A program made the translations under genes and the position numbers. A stretch of 64,000 bases of DNA from Pedobacter sp. BAL39 (lineage in GTDB: Bacteria > Bacteroidota > Bacteroidia > Sphingobacteriales > Sphingobacteriaceae): positions 1-64,000 of the forward strand of contig NZ_ABCM01000018.1 of the NCBI RefSeq assembly GCF_000170795.1, written 5' to 3'. Shown here in pieces: positions 28,873 through 36,455 of the stretch (position 1 is the first letter of the stretch; every line of letters starts with the position of its first letter). The notes beneath the pieces are model-generated. The model was given only the letters and a program-made list of their open reading frames with translations. It made no database searches and was not told the DNA's origin.

Positions 28873-31164
28873 ATGAAGAAAATTATACAGATAGCAAGGC
28901 TGGAGCTCAGCCTGCTATTTTATTCGCCTATTGCCTGGTTATTACTGATCGTACTGCTGGTACAAATGGATCTGTTTTTTATTCCGGTCATTCCAGAATT
29001 AACAAAGACACAAAGTTTTGATGCCCTAACCAGCAGCCTCTTTACCAATCCAGAGAAACTGGGTATCCTGTCAAAAATGCTCGAACACCTGTATCTATAT
29101 ATCCCATTGATTACCATGGGGATCATCAGCAGGGAGACGAGTAGTGGCAGCATTAAACTCTTATATTCCTCTCCGGTTAGGTTAAGTCATGTCATCTATG
29201 GGAAGTTCATTTCCATGTTGGTCTATAACCTGATGATCATTGCTGTTCTGGGGTTGTTCGTGCTCATCGGCGCATGGTTCATCCCTCACTTTGATTACCC
29301 GCATATCCTGGTGGCCTTGCTGGCAATTTATCTGTTGATCAATGCTTATGCTGCCATCGGGATTTTTGTGTCTAGTTTAACCAACTACCAGGCGGTCGCG
29401 GCCATCAGCACTTTTGTGATGCTGGCAGTGATGAACTATATTGGTAAGCTGGGGCAGGACCTGGATTTTATCCGCGATCTGACGCATAGCCTCTCTATGC
29501 CAAGTCGTACGGAACGCATGATAGCCGGTTTGTTGAATACCCGTGATGTGATCTATTATTTCGTGATTTCAGGAATGTTCCTGGCGTTTACGGTCACGAA
29601 GCTGGAGTTGGAAAGGTTATCCAAATCAACTTTACAGCAGTCCAGCCGCTACGCGGCGATATTGCTGATCGGCTTAACGATCGCATACATCAGCTCCCGT
29701 CAGCCAATGATTGCTTATTACGATGCAACGGCAACCAAAGTCAATACGCTGACAAAAGCTGGTCAGGAGATCCTTAAAAATATGGGTGATGAGCCCATTG
29801 AAGTAACGGAGTACATTAACGGACTGGACGACTCTTATTTTAAGTCGACCCCTGCGGAACGAATTGAGGACATTTCCCGCTGGGAGCCTTATTTCCGTTT
29901 CAAACCGAACATCAACCTGAAATGGGTGTATTATTACGATAGTGTTCCTGGTATCACGCCCCATCTTAAGGAGCAGAAAATGAGTTTCAATAAGTATGTG
30001 ACCACCATGGCGGCGATCAATGAGATCGACCTGGGGAAATTTCTGAATGCACAGGAACTCGCAAAAGAGGTGAACCTGAAAGGTGAGGGGGCGCGACTGG
30101 TCATGGGGCTGAAGTATAAAGGAAAAACGACCTTCCTCAGGACGTTCCCGCCACCCGATGGGAAATTCTGGCCCGGAGAAGCCGAAGTCGGGGCAGCCTT
30201 GAAACGAATGATTTTTATGCCGCCGAAGCTGGTTTTTGCCACGGATGGATATCAGCGCAGCATGGATAAGGTTGGCGACCGTGATTATAAGGTGCTTGCA
30301 AATAGCAAAACTTCTAGGGCCTCACTGGTCAACCAGGGATTTGATGTAGACAGTGTTTCCCTGGAGCATCAAGAGATTCCTAAAAACATTGCTGCCCTCA
30401 TCATTGCTGATCCAAGGGTGGAGTTCAGCGTTGTTGCCAAAGCGAAGCTACAGCAATACATCCGGGAAGGTGGTAATCTGATGATTGCCGGAGAACCGGG
30501 AAAACAAAATGTAATGAATCCGCTGCTGGATTCCTTAGGTGTCCGCATGCTGGACGGCACTGTGGTGCAGCGAAGCCGCGACTATTCCTTCGATTTGCTG
30601 ACGCCAACGCTTGCTCCTGGTGCGGTGGCCATGGACAAGGGGTTGCAACAGCTTTATATGTACAAAATGATCGTGTCCATGCCGGGGGCAGGGGCACTGA
30701 GTTATGTTAAAGAAAGCCCTTTCACAGCTCATCCCTTGCTGACTTCCAATGCGGAAAATAGCTGGCTCAAGAAAGGGAGGTTTGTGCTGGACTCTGCGGC
30801 ACTTACGGTAGATCATCTGAAAGGGGATGAACAGGGGAGTTTTCCTACTGCGCTGATGCTGACCCGCAATGTGAACGACAAGGAGCAACGCATCATCGTC
30901 TCTGCGGATGCAGACTTTTTCAGCAATGCCGAACTTAACCGCAATAACATGCAAACGATGAATACGGTCTTCGCCATGAGTATGTTCCGCTGGTTCTCTT
31001 ATGGAGAGTTCCCGATAGATGCGAGTCGCCCGCCATCAAAAGACAACGCAATTACCTTAACCAAAAATCACGTGAAACCCATACAGATCTTATTCTATGG
31101 CGTAATTCCGGGTGTATTATTTTTAATTGGATTGGTGGTACTGATCCGCAGAAAACGTAAATAA
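28873..31164 (+). CDS. fused GldF/GldG-like ABC-2 permease (copy 2)
   Basis: 763 residues, a close paralogue of the permease at 21087. It has the same start (MKKIIQIARLELSLLFYSPIAWLL), the same helix pattern in the first 270 residues, the same GldG-like region (VNTLTKAGQKILKNMGDEPIEVTEYIN with one change) and the same PPSKDN and RRKRK C-terminal elements. Divergence is greatest in the first loop (about 33-62) and around 350-390, which could be the substrate-facing parts. It begins 10 nt after the M16 gene and ends 2 nt before the hydroxylase gene. No second ATPase is present, so the two permeases probably form a heterodimer or share the upstream GldA-like ATPase. Confidence 0.88.
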   Translation: MKKIIQIARLELSLLFYSPIAWLLLIVLLVQMDLFFIPVIPELTKTQSFDALTSSLFTNPEKLGILSKMLEHLYLYIPLITMGIISRETSSGSIKLLYSSPVRLSHVIYGKFISMLVYNLMIIAVLGLFVLIGAWFIPHFDYPHILVALLAIYLLINAYAAIGIFVSSLTNYQAVAAISTFVMLAVMNYIGKLGQDLDFIRDLTHSLSMPSRTERMIAGLLNTRDVIYYFVISGMFLAFTVTKLELERLSKSTLQQSSRYAAILLIGLTIAYISSRQPMIAYYDATATKVNTLTKAGQEILKNMGDEPIEVTEYINGLDDSYFKSTPAERIEDISRWEPYFRFKPNINLKWVYYYDSVPGITPHLKEQKMSFNKYVTTMAAINEIDLGKFLNAQELAKEVNLKGEGARLVMGLKYKGKTTFLRTFPPPDGKFWPGEAEVGAALKRMIFMPPKLVFATDGYQRSMDKVGDRDYKVLANSKTSRASLVNQGFDVDSVSLEHQEIPKNIAALIIADPRVEFSVVAKAKLQQYIREGGNLMIAGEPGKQNVMNPLLDSLGVRMLDGTVVQRSRDYSFDLLTPTLAPGAVAMDKGLQQLYMYKMIVSMPGAGALSYVKESPFTAHPLLTSNAENSWLKKGRFVLDSAALTVDHLKGDEQGSFPTALMLTRNVNDKEQRIIVSADADFFSNAELNRNNMQTMNTVFAMSMFRWFSYGEFPIDASRPPSKDNAITLTKNHVKPIQILFYGVIPGVLFLIGLVVLIRRKRK

Positions 31165-31166
31165 TT

Positions 31167-31931
31167 ATGAGTCATCTATTTCAATCCATTAGTGTAGCGT
31201 TTCTCATCACGATTGGCCGATATTTTATCATTGCAGGTATCTTTTTCGTAGTTTTTTACCTGCTTTTTCCCAAAAGCCTGTTGCGAAACAAAATTCAAAG
31301 CAGGCTTGCGGGGAAGGCCGATTTTCTCAGGGAAATATTTCATTCGTCCATATCGAGTGTGATGTTGACGATTACAGCAATCATCGCGCTGTCGGATTTC
31401 CTGAGGCCATACACCTTCATCTATACCGACCTACATGCTTATCCTTTGTGGTGGATCCCGGTCAGCCTGGTGCTGACCCTAATCGTCCACGATGCCTACT
31501 TTTACTGGATGCACAGGATATTACATCATAAAAAGTTATTTAAGGTAACACATCTGGTGCATCACCAGTCAACCAATCCTTCTCCCTGGACTTCCTATTC
31601 TTTTCATTTCCTGGAAGCGATAGCAGAAGGAGCAGTGGTGATCCTGCTGGTTTTTTCCATGCCCTTACATCCGCTGACCATCGGGTTATTTGCGCTGTCG
31701 TCCTTTGTGATTAATGTATACGGGCACCTGGGATATGAGATCATGCCTAAAGGTTTCAGAAATACTTTTCTTTTTGAGATCATCAACACTTCTACTTTTC
31801 ATAACCTGCACCATCAGAAATTTAAAGGGAATTACGGGTTGTACCTTCGGGTGTGGGACCGGCTGATGGGGACGGAGCACCCTGATTACGTAAAGAATTA
31901 CGATCAGCTGCAGAAGAAGCGGTTTGGTTAA
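31167..31931 (+). CDS. sterol desaturase/fatty acid hydroxylase superfamily membrane protein
   Basis: 254 residues with four or five membrane helices and the di-iron histidine boxes of the family: HDAYFYWMHR near 108-117, HHKKLFKVTHLVHH near 119-132, and HNLHHQKFKGNYG near 212. Enzymes of this group hydroxylate or desaturate lipid substrates in the membrane using oxygen. The gene starts 2 nt after the second permease and is followed by a strong terminator, so it is the last gene of the ABC/MutS-like/M16 operon. Modification of a lipid or lipidated product exported by the transporter is one reading (inference). It could also be an unrelated lipid hydroxylase. Confidence 0.87.
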   Translation: MSHLFQSISVAFLITIGRYFIIAGIFFVVFYLLFPKSLLRNKIQSRLAGKADFLREIFHSSISSVMLTITAIIALSDFLRPYTFIYTDLHAYPLWWIPVSLVLTLIVHDAYFYWMHRILHHKKLFKVTHLVHHQSTNPSPWTSYSFHFLEAIAEGAVVILLVFSMPLHPLTIGLFALSSFVINVYGHLGYEIMPKGFRNTFLFEIINTSTFHNLHHQKFKGNYGLYLRVWDRLMGTEHPDYVKNYDQLQKKRFG

Positions 31932-31958
31932 TTCTGATCTTGTTCATTGAATTGACAA

Positions 31959-31996
31959 GAAGCCGGGTCATGATGTAATGGCCGGGCTTCTTTATG
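31959..31996 (+). terminator. strong terminator of the ABC/MutS-like operon
   Basis: Stem GAAGCCGGGTCAT with ATGGCCGGGCTTC (13 pairs with one mismatch and one wobble), followed by TTTATGT, 27 nt past the hydroxylase stop. Confidence 0.75.
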
Positions 31997-32133
31997 TATA
32001 AAAGATCTACAGCATGACAGCTGAAAAGGTTGGCATTGCACAGTTCTGAGCATATTGTTTACAATCGGCTACCCAATCGCATCAATCCCGGTTTTTTCCT
32101 GCAGGGACCTCGTATTTTTATTATAAAAAAAAT

Positions 32134-33021
32134 ATGAAAAAGTTATCGCTATTCATCGCTGTATGTCTGATGTTAAACTTATCATGCAGCAAAAAGGCTA
32201 TGGAAGAGGAGCCCGGTTCAAATGAGAAAAAAGTTAAACTCAGTTTTGCGGTCGCTGCGGCCCCTGAACTGGAGGGGCAGATTGGTATTGCTGAAGCTCC
32301 TTTGTCCAGCCTGATTAAGCAACTCACTTTTGTGATCTACAGAGATGGTTTAAATACCGAAGTGGCCAGACAAACACAGTTGTCGGTAGATCCGTTGTTT
32401 GGACAGCTGTCTTTTGAACTTCCTATTGGCGAGTATAAGGTGGTTGCCATAGGCTCTAAAGCAGAATTCGGAATCAATAAGTTTTATCGAAACAATGAAA
32501 TTCCTGTCATATTGCCATTTTCAGCGGCCAATATGGAGTACTGGCAGCCGAACAGTACCATGGGGGACAAACATTATAAAACTGATGATACATTTTTTGG
32601 AAAAAGATCAATTACTGTAGGAAGCGGCACATCTCAGCAAGTAATTGTTCAGCTTAAGCGGATCGTCGGGAAATTGGAAGTCATTGTTGAAGACGTTGAG
32701 ACTTTTACACTCGATGTGGATAATGAAGCAACCGGTTATATGTTCGACTCCGAAAAGTCATTTGGCATTATAGACAACGACCAGTTTCAAATTACCAATG
32801 AAAATGGTCCGATTAGTCTTTATATCCTTCGAACAGATCAACCTCTGCGTATAGAGCTTTCTATCGGTACGAATCTCTCTTCAAGGCGGGAGCTGACAGT
32901 ACCGATCTATAAAAATAAACGGACAATTGTGAAAGGGAACCTGTTTACTCCTATACCTCACAGTTTTAGTGTTTCCATCGATGATCAATGGTTACCCGAT
33001 ACGGCAGTAGTCGACTTCTAA
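32134..33021 (+). CDS. fimbrillin/Mfa2-like lipoprotein (putative)
   Basis: 295 residues with a lipoprotein signal (FIAVCLMLNLSCSKKA, Cys at about 19). The rest is predicted all-beta: KKVKLSFAVAAAP near 30, LIKQLTFVIYRDGLNTEVARQ near 65, FELPIGEYKVVAIGSKAE near 95 and VQLKRIVGKLEVIVEDV near 170. Two beta-sandwich domains with these phrases resemble FimB/Mfa2-type anchor subunits of Bacteroidota fimbriae. I cannot confirm a family. It stands alone between two terminators or repeats, without the other fimbrial genes. Confidence 0.55.
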   Translation: MKKLSLFIAVCLMLNLSCSKKAMEEEPGSNEKKVKLSFAVAAAPELEGQIGIAEAPLSSLIKQLTFVIYRDGLNTEVARQTQLSVDPLFGQLSFELPIGEYKVVAIGSKAEFGINKFYRNNEIPVILPFSAANMEYWQPNSTMGDKHYKTDDTFFGKRSITVGSGTSQQVIVQLKRIVGKLEVIVEDVETFTLDVDNEATGYMFDSEKSFGIIDNDQFQITNENGPISLYILRTDQPLRIELSIGTNLSSRRELTVPIYKNKRTIVKGNLFTPIPHSFSVSIDDQWLPDTAVVDF

Positions 33022-33030
33022 AAGGAAAAG

Positions 33031-33070
33031 GAAAGGGTTGCTCCATCCAGACACATCCCTATTCTAACCA
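33031..33070. repeat. left copy of exact 40-bp direct repeat
   Basis: Forty bases beginning gaaagggttgctccatcc and ending cctattctaacca are identical, in the same orientation, to 49647-49686. Identity stops abruptly on both sides. The copies lie 16.6 kb apart and bracket a region of regulators, redox genes and a SusCD operon. Confidence 0.9.
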
Positions 33071-33130
33071 TGAAAGAGGGTGTTGGTCGAAAATCGCTTT
33101 TGCATGGTAGTGCATGGACATTCTTGTAGA

Positions 33131-34369
33131 TCATAGCTGCGGACCATTATTTAAGTGTTGGCTATAGTTTTTGAGTACCAAAGGAATTACTGATAATCCG
33201 AAGTCCGGCAGGTCAGCAGACCCGGTCGTTGAGTCTTCTTCAGACGTTTGGCCAGGTATCTCCTGTGTCTGCTGCGGCTCATTGCTGGTTTCGAACGCGA
33301 GGCTTTGGTTTTTAATAATGTATTCGCGTAATTCTTTTTCATAGTTTCCAAAAGCAGTACGCAGGTCGTCATGGTGAGCAGCCAGTTCGCCAGCCAATAC
33401 GTAAGCACCAACTATTGCGACTGAAGTGCTTTGACCCAGGGAAAGCGATACGCTGTAACCGGCATCACCGACCAATACGATACGTCCTTTTGCCCAGTTA
33501 TCCATTATCGTTTGGTTCACAGAATCAAAATAGAAATTGGATGAGCCCTGCATCAATTCTTTTATTTTCGAGATTTTTCCACAAAGGTCGGTAGCCCTTT
33601 CAGTGATCAACCGCTTTTGTGCGTCAATATCCCTATGATCATATTCCAAGGGTAGCTCGGAACTGAATCCCAGATATGTCCTGGCTTCGCTTTCTTTCTC
33701 TTTAGCTATGCACACAGCGACCGGTGTGCCTTCGTATTGAAAGATCATTTCCCAGTGATCGAGCTCAAAATAATTCGGCATCGTAAATATCGCTACATAA
33801 TGCCCGAGGTAACGGATGAACTGTTCATCTGCACCAAATACTATTTTCCGTACGTTCGAGCGTATACCGTCTGCGCCGATAACCAAATCAAAACGCTGTG
33901 GCTTCGCCGTCGCGAACGTCACGTTAACGGCTTGATCATCCTGGTCAATCGTAACAATGGTATCATTAAAAATGTATTTTGCATGATTATCAACCGCGTC
34001 AAATAGGACTTTACACAGGTCATCACGTAATATCTCGACATCCGGGCTGTCATGCCTGCCGCCGGTAAGTGTCTGCTCATGGGTGCTGTATATCTCACTG
34101 CCAGATACAGCGTCGACGATAGACATTCCTTTCAATTTGGTACTGTTTTCCCGGATTATCCCTAATATGCCCATTTTTTCAGCTACCTCTAAAGCAGGTC
34201 CGCGGACATCCACAGCCTGACCTCCGGGACGGATATGTGCCGCGCGTTCAACTATAGTGATATCAAAGCCATATTTCGTTAGCCAGTAAGCGGTACTCAG
34301 TCCTGCTATACTCGCACCCGAAATGAGTACATGTAAGCGTTTTTCATTTCTTATCAGTTCCATTATCAT
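33131..34369 (-). CDS. FAD-dependent monooxygenase (PHBH/TetX-like group)
   Basis: 412 residues. The N-terminal Rossmann motif is LISGASIAGLSTAYWLTKYGFDITIVERA (about 14-42), with PGGQAVDVRGPA after it. The second FAD motif is VIGADGIRSNVRK (about 162-174). The third is GRIVLVGDAGYSVSLSLGQSTSVAIVGAYVLAGEL (about 289-323). These are the signatures of class A flavin monooxygenases that hydroxylate aromatic or polyketide-like compounds with NAD(P)H and oxygen. The last 45 residues (after about 365) form an unusual Gln/Ser/Thr-rich linker and tail. It is divergent from an AraC regulator, its likely controller. The substrate is unknown, and a tetracycline-type activity cannot be claimed from this. 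Confidence 0.87.
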   Translation of the reverse strand: MIMELIRNEKRLHVLISGASIAGLSTAYWLTKYGFDITIVERAAHIRPGGQAVDVRGPALEVAEKMGILGIIRENSTKLKGMSIVDAVSGSEIYSTHEQTLTGGRHDSPDVEILRDDLCKVLFDAVDNHAKYIFNDTIVTIDQDDQAVNVTFATAKPQRFDLVIGADGIRSNVRKIVFGADEQFIRYLGHYVAIFTMPNYFELDHWEMIFQYEGTPVAVCIAKEKESEARTYLGFSSELPLEYDHRDIDAQKRLITERATDLCGKISKIKELMQGSSNFYFDSVNQTIMDNWAKGRIVLVGDAGYSVSLSLGQSTSVAIVGAYVLAGELAAHHDDLRTAFGNYEKELREYIIKNQSLAFETSNEPQQTQEIPGQTSEEDSTTGSADLPDFGLSVIPLVLKNYSQHLNNGPQL

Positions 34370-34607
34370 ACAATTTATTGTCTATGCAAAGAAACCGCGC
34401 ATCATATGGGAGGCCAAGGGCGAAAAGGAGCAGGTATTGGACAAAACGGAGTTTTTCAAAAAAGCTTGCTCCGCCAATACGCCATCATCTTAATATTTGA
34501 TGTTATCCACGCAGAGTCAGAATGCCGTCATAAGTAATGGCCATTAAATCCTTGATATGCACCGTCATTTATTAAAGCGTATTTTTAGGTGTTTGATTCC
34601 AATAAAT

Positions 34608-35468
34608 ATGGTAAAAAAACCAAAATCGATTCCCTTAAATTTGATGGTTGATAAGTCCGACTCGGGTATTGTCATCGGGAAGGCCTCAGTAATCGGCGTA
34701 CGTACATTTGAAGAAGGAGCACAATCCCATCGCGATGACTATCATTTATTTTTTTTGCAGGAGGAGGGGGCTTTCGCTATTGAAATTGATTTCCAAAGCT
34801 ATCGGATCATACCCAGGTCAGTGGTTTATATCCAACCCGATCAGGTGCACCGGATCGGAGCATTTGAAGACGCAACAGTCAGTTATTGGATGATCAATAA
34901 CGACAATCTCCATGATGAACAGCGTAGAATGCTGGAGGATCTTTCACCGGTCAGTCCAATGCAGTTGGACGAAGAAACATATGATGTTATTTCAAATGCG
35001 GTATCGCTCTGCCTTCAAATAACTGAGCGAAGAAACGATAAACTATATCATACGCTTGTAAAAGATAGCTGCAACACCTTAGCGGGTCTGGTCGCTTCGC
35101 ATTATGCAAAAGACATTAAAACCATAGACGGATTGTCACGATTTGAGGTAATTACTAAAGCGTTCAAGACTATTTTAGCGCATAATTTTATCAGCACCAA
35201 AAAGCCAGCTGCTTATGCCGCATCACTTAATATATCTGCACATTATTTAAATGAATGCGTTAAAAACACAACGGGCCATTCCGTATCAAGGCATATTCAA
35301 CAGCGGCTTGTGTTAGAAGCGAAGCGGCTGCTTTATCATTCCGGCAAGTCCGTAAAAGAAATAGCTGCAGAACTCGGCTTTGACGATTATCCGTATTTCT
35401 CCCGGTTGTTCAGCAAAGCTACAGGAGTGAGTCCTTTAGCCTTCCGGAACGGCATTTTGTCTAGATAA
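34608..35468 (+). CDS. AraC family transcriptional regulator
   Basis: 286 residues from ATG 34608 (MVKKPKSIPLN). An earlier in-frame ATG at 34557 would add 17 residues without family resemblance. The N-terminal half is a cupin-like sensor (SHRDDYHLFFLQEEGAFAIEIDFQSYRIIPRSVVYIQPDQVHRI). The C-terminal 100 residues are the AraC DNA-binding domain with two helix-turn-helices (AASLNISAHYLNECVKNTTGHSVSRHI and VKEIAAELGFDDYPYFSRLFSKATGVSPLAFR). It is divergent from the FAD monooxygenase, with about 240 nt between them, and probably activates it in response to a small molecule. Confidence 0.88.
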   Translation: MVKKPKSIPLNLMVDKSDSGIVIGKASVIGVRTFEEGAQSHRDDYHLFFLQEEGAFAIEIDFQSYRIIPRSVVYIQPDQVHRIGAFEDATVSYWMINNDNLHDEQRRMLEDLSPVSPMQLDEETYDVISNAVSLCLQITERRNDKLYHTLVKDSCNTLAGLVASHYAKDIKTIDGLSRFEVITKAFKTILAHNFISTKKPAAYAASLNISAHYLNECVKNTTGHSVSRHIQQRLVLEAKRLLYHSGKSVKEIAAELGFDDYPYFSRLFSKATGVSPLAFRNGILSR

Positions 35469-35501
35469 GCTAGACCATTCTTGCAGAATGCATCATTTCT
35501 C

Positions 35502-35864
35502 TTACTGCTCACCCTCATGAAATTTACCCTTGCCGATCACGATCTGACGATGTGCCAGTCCCCAATAATGGAGTCCTTCAAGTACTCCTTCCAAAGAACG
35601 ACCGTGTTCCGTTATGTTATAAACCACTGTTGGGGGGAAAGTGGCGTGAACTGTTCTTTCAATGAGTTTGTTGGTTTCAAGCCTTTTCAATTCAGCAGAG
35701 AGTGTTTTGTCTGTAATGCCCAAGATCGCTTTGGCCAACTGTCCGAACCGCTTGGGGCCGTCTGACAGGGAAAAGAGGATCAGCAATTTCCACCGTCCTT
35801 CCAACGCCTCCAGCGCATCTCTAATGGAGAGCATGGTTTTTGGGCAACCGCCTTTGTTCAGCAT
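35502..35864 (-). CDS. HxlR family transcriptional regulator (with N-terminal Cys)
   Basis: 120 residues with a winged helix-turn-helix: LEALEGRWKLLILFSLSDGPKRFGQLAKAILGITDKTLSAELKRLETNKLIERTVHATFPPTVVYNITEHG. A Cys at position 7 (GGCPKTM) matches the place of the reactive Cys in redox-sensing HxlR proteins such as YodB and HypR. The gene is divergent from a DoxX-like gene. Its own start region carries a perfect 18-bp inverted repeat (35881-35918), the likely operator for autoregulation and control of the neighbour. Confidence 0.92.
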   Translation of the reverse strand: MLNKGGCPKTMLSIRDALEALEGRWKLLILFSLSDGPKRFGQLAKAILGITDKTLSAELKRLETNKLIERTVHATFPPTVVYNITEHGRSLEGVLEGLHYWGLAHRQIVIGKGKFHEGEQ

Positions 35865-35880
35865 ATCTATTTGTTTACGT

Positions 35881-35928
35881 TACTATCTCATTGGATAGTG
35901 CTATCCAATGAGATAGTACTATCCAATG
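35881..35928. promoter_or_regulatory. HxlR operator: 18-bp perfect inverted repeat plus third half-site
   Basis: TACTATCTCATTGGATAG (35881-35898) and its exact complement (35901-35918) are separated by TG. The half-site core CTATCCAATG recurs at 35919-35928. It lies between the divergent HxlR and DoxX genes, 17 nt from the HxlR start. Size and symmetry fit a homodimeric winged-helix regulator. Confidence 0.8.
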
Positions 35929-35955
35929 GTGAGTAAAGATAAGTATTTTTGTGAT

Positions 35956-36360
35956 ATGGAAATACGACAATATACTTCAAAGACACATAACATTACATTA
36001 TGGATAGCCCAGATTATTCTTTTTTTGTTATTTATCAGCGGAGCTGTAACGAAGCTATTCTTTCCCGCGGAGAAACTGGCTGCTATGTGGCCATGGACAG
36101 CCGTCAATGGGAATCTGGTGATCCTCACCGGCATTCTTGATGCACTGGCAGCCTTTGGGCTTATCCTACCCATGATGACCGGCATTGCGCCAAAGCTTAC
36201 TTTTTTTGCTGCATTGGGGGCTGCTGGCCTCATGATGGGAGCTATTGTATTCCACATTGGCAGGGGGGAGGCCGAACACATTGGGATCAATGTATTCACC
36301 TTATTGGTGGCGCTGTTTATAGCCTGGAATAGAAAATCAGTGAAGTCCCCTAGTAGCTAA
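35956..36360 (+). CDS. DoxX-like small membrane protein
   Basis: 134 residues from ATG 35956 (MEIRQYTSKTHNITLW). ATG 35926 would lie inside the operator repeats and add ten poorly fitting residues. Four membrane helices are visible: IAQIILFLLFISGAVTKLF, LVILTGILDALAAFGLILPM, LTFFAALGAAGLMMGAIVFHI and VFTLLVALFIAW. This is the architecture of DoxX family proteins, small membrane proteins linked to redox and thiol homeostasis. Control by the divergent HxlR protein fits a response to electrophiles or quinones (inference). Confidence 0.82.
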   Translation: MEIRQYTSKTHNITLWIAQIILFLLFISGAVTKLFFPAEKLAAMWPWTAVNGNLVILTGILDALAAFGLILPMMTGIAPKLTFFAALGAAGLMMGAIVFHIGRGEAEHIGINVFTLLVALFIAWNRKSVKSPSS

Positions 36361-36384
36361 TTAAATAGAGTCTTTGGTAAAGTT

Positions 36385-36418
36385 AAACCCTCGTGTGCCG
36401 AAAAGCATACGAGGGTTT
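36385..36418. terminator. bidirectional terminator between DoxX and TlpA-like genes
   Basis: A 14-bp stem (AAACCCTCGTGTGC / GCATACGAGGGTTT, one G-T wobble) with loop CGAAAA lies between convergent genes, 25 nt after the DoxX stop and 37 nt before the TlpA-like stop. Confidence 0.8.
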
Positions 36419-36455
36419 GATCATATGAAGCCACCTTTTTCCGGATGATTACATG

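Noticed and set aside
32134..33021. SusE/SusF-type starch-binding protein
   Set aside because: No SusC/SusD genes adjoin it, and the domain phrases fit fimbrillin-type lipoproteins better.
35944..35951. TATTTTTG box 4 nt before the DoxX ATG, and a similar TAATTTTG box 4 nt before the sigma gene at 59840
   Set aside because: They fit the -7 consensus and would imply leaderless transcripts, but neither has a -33 partner at a normal distance and AT-rich DNA gives such boxes by chance.
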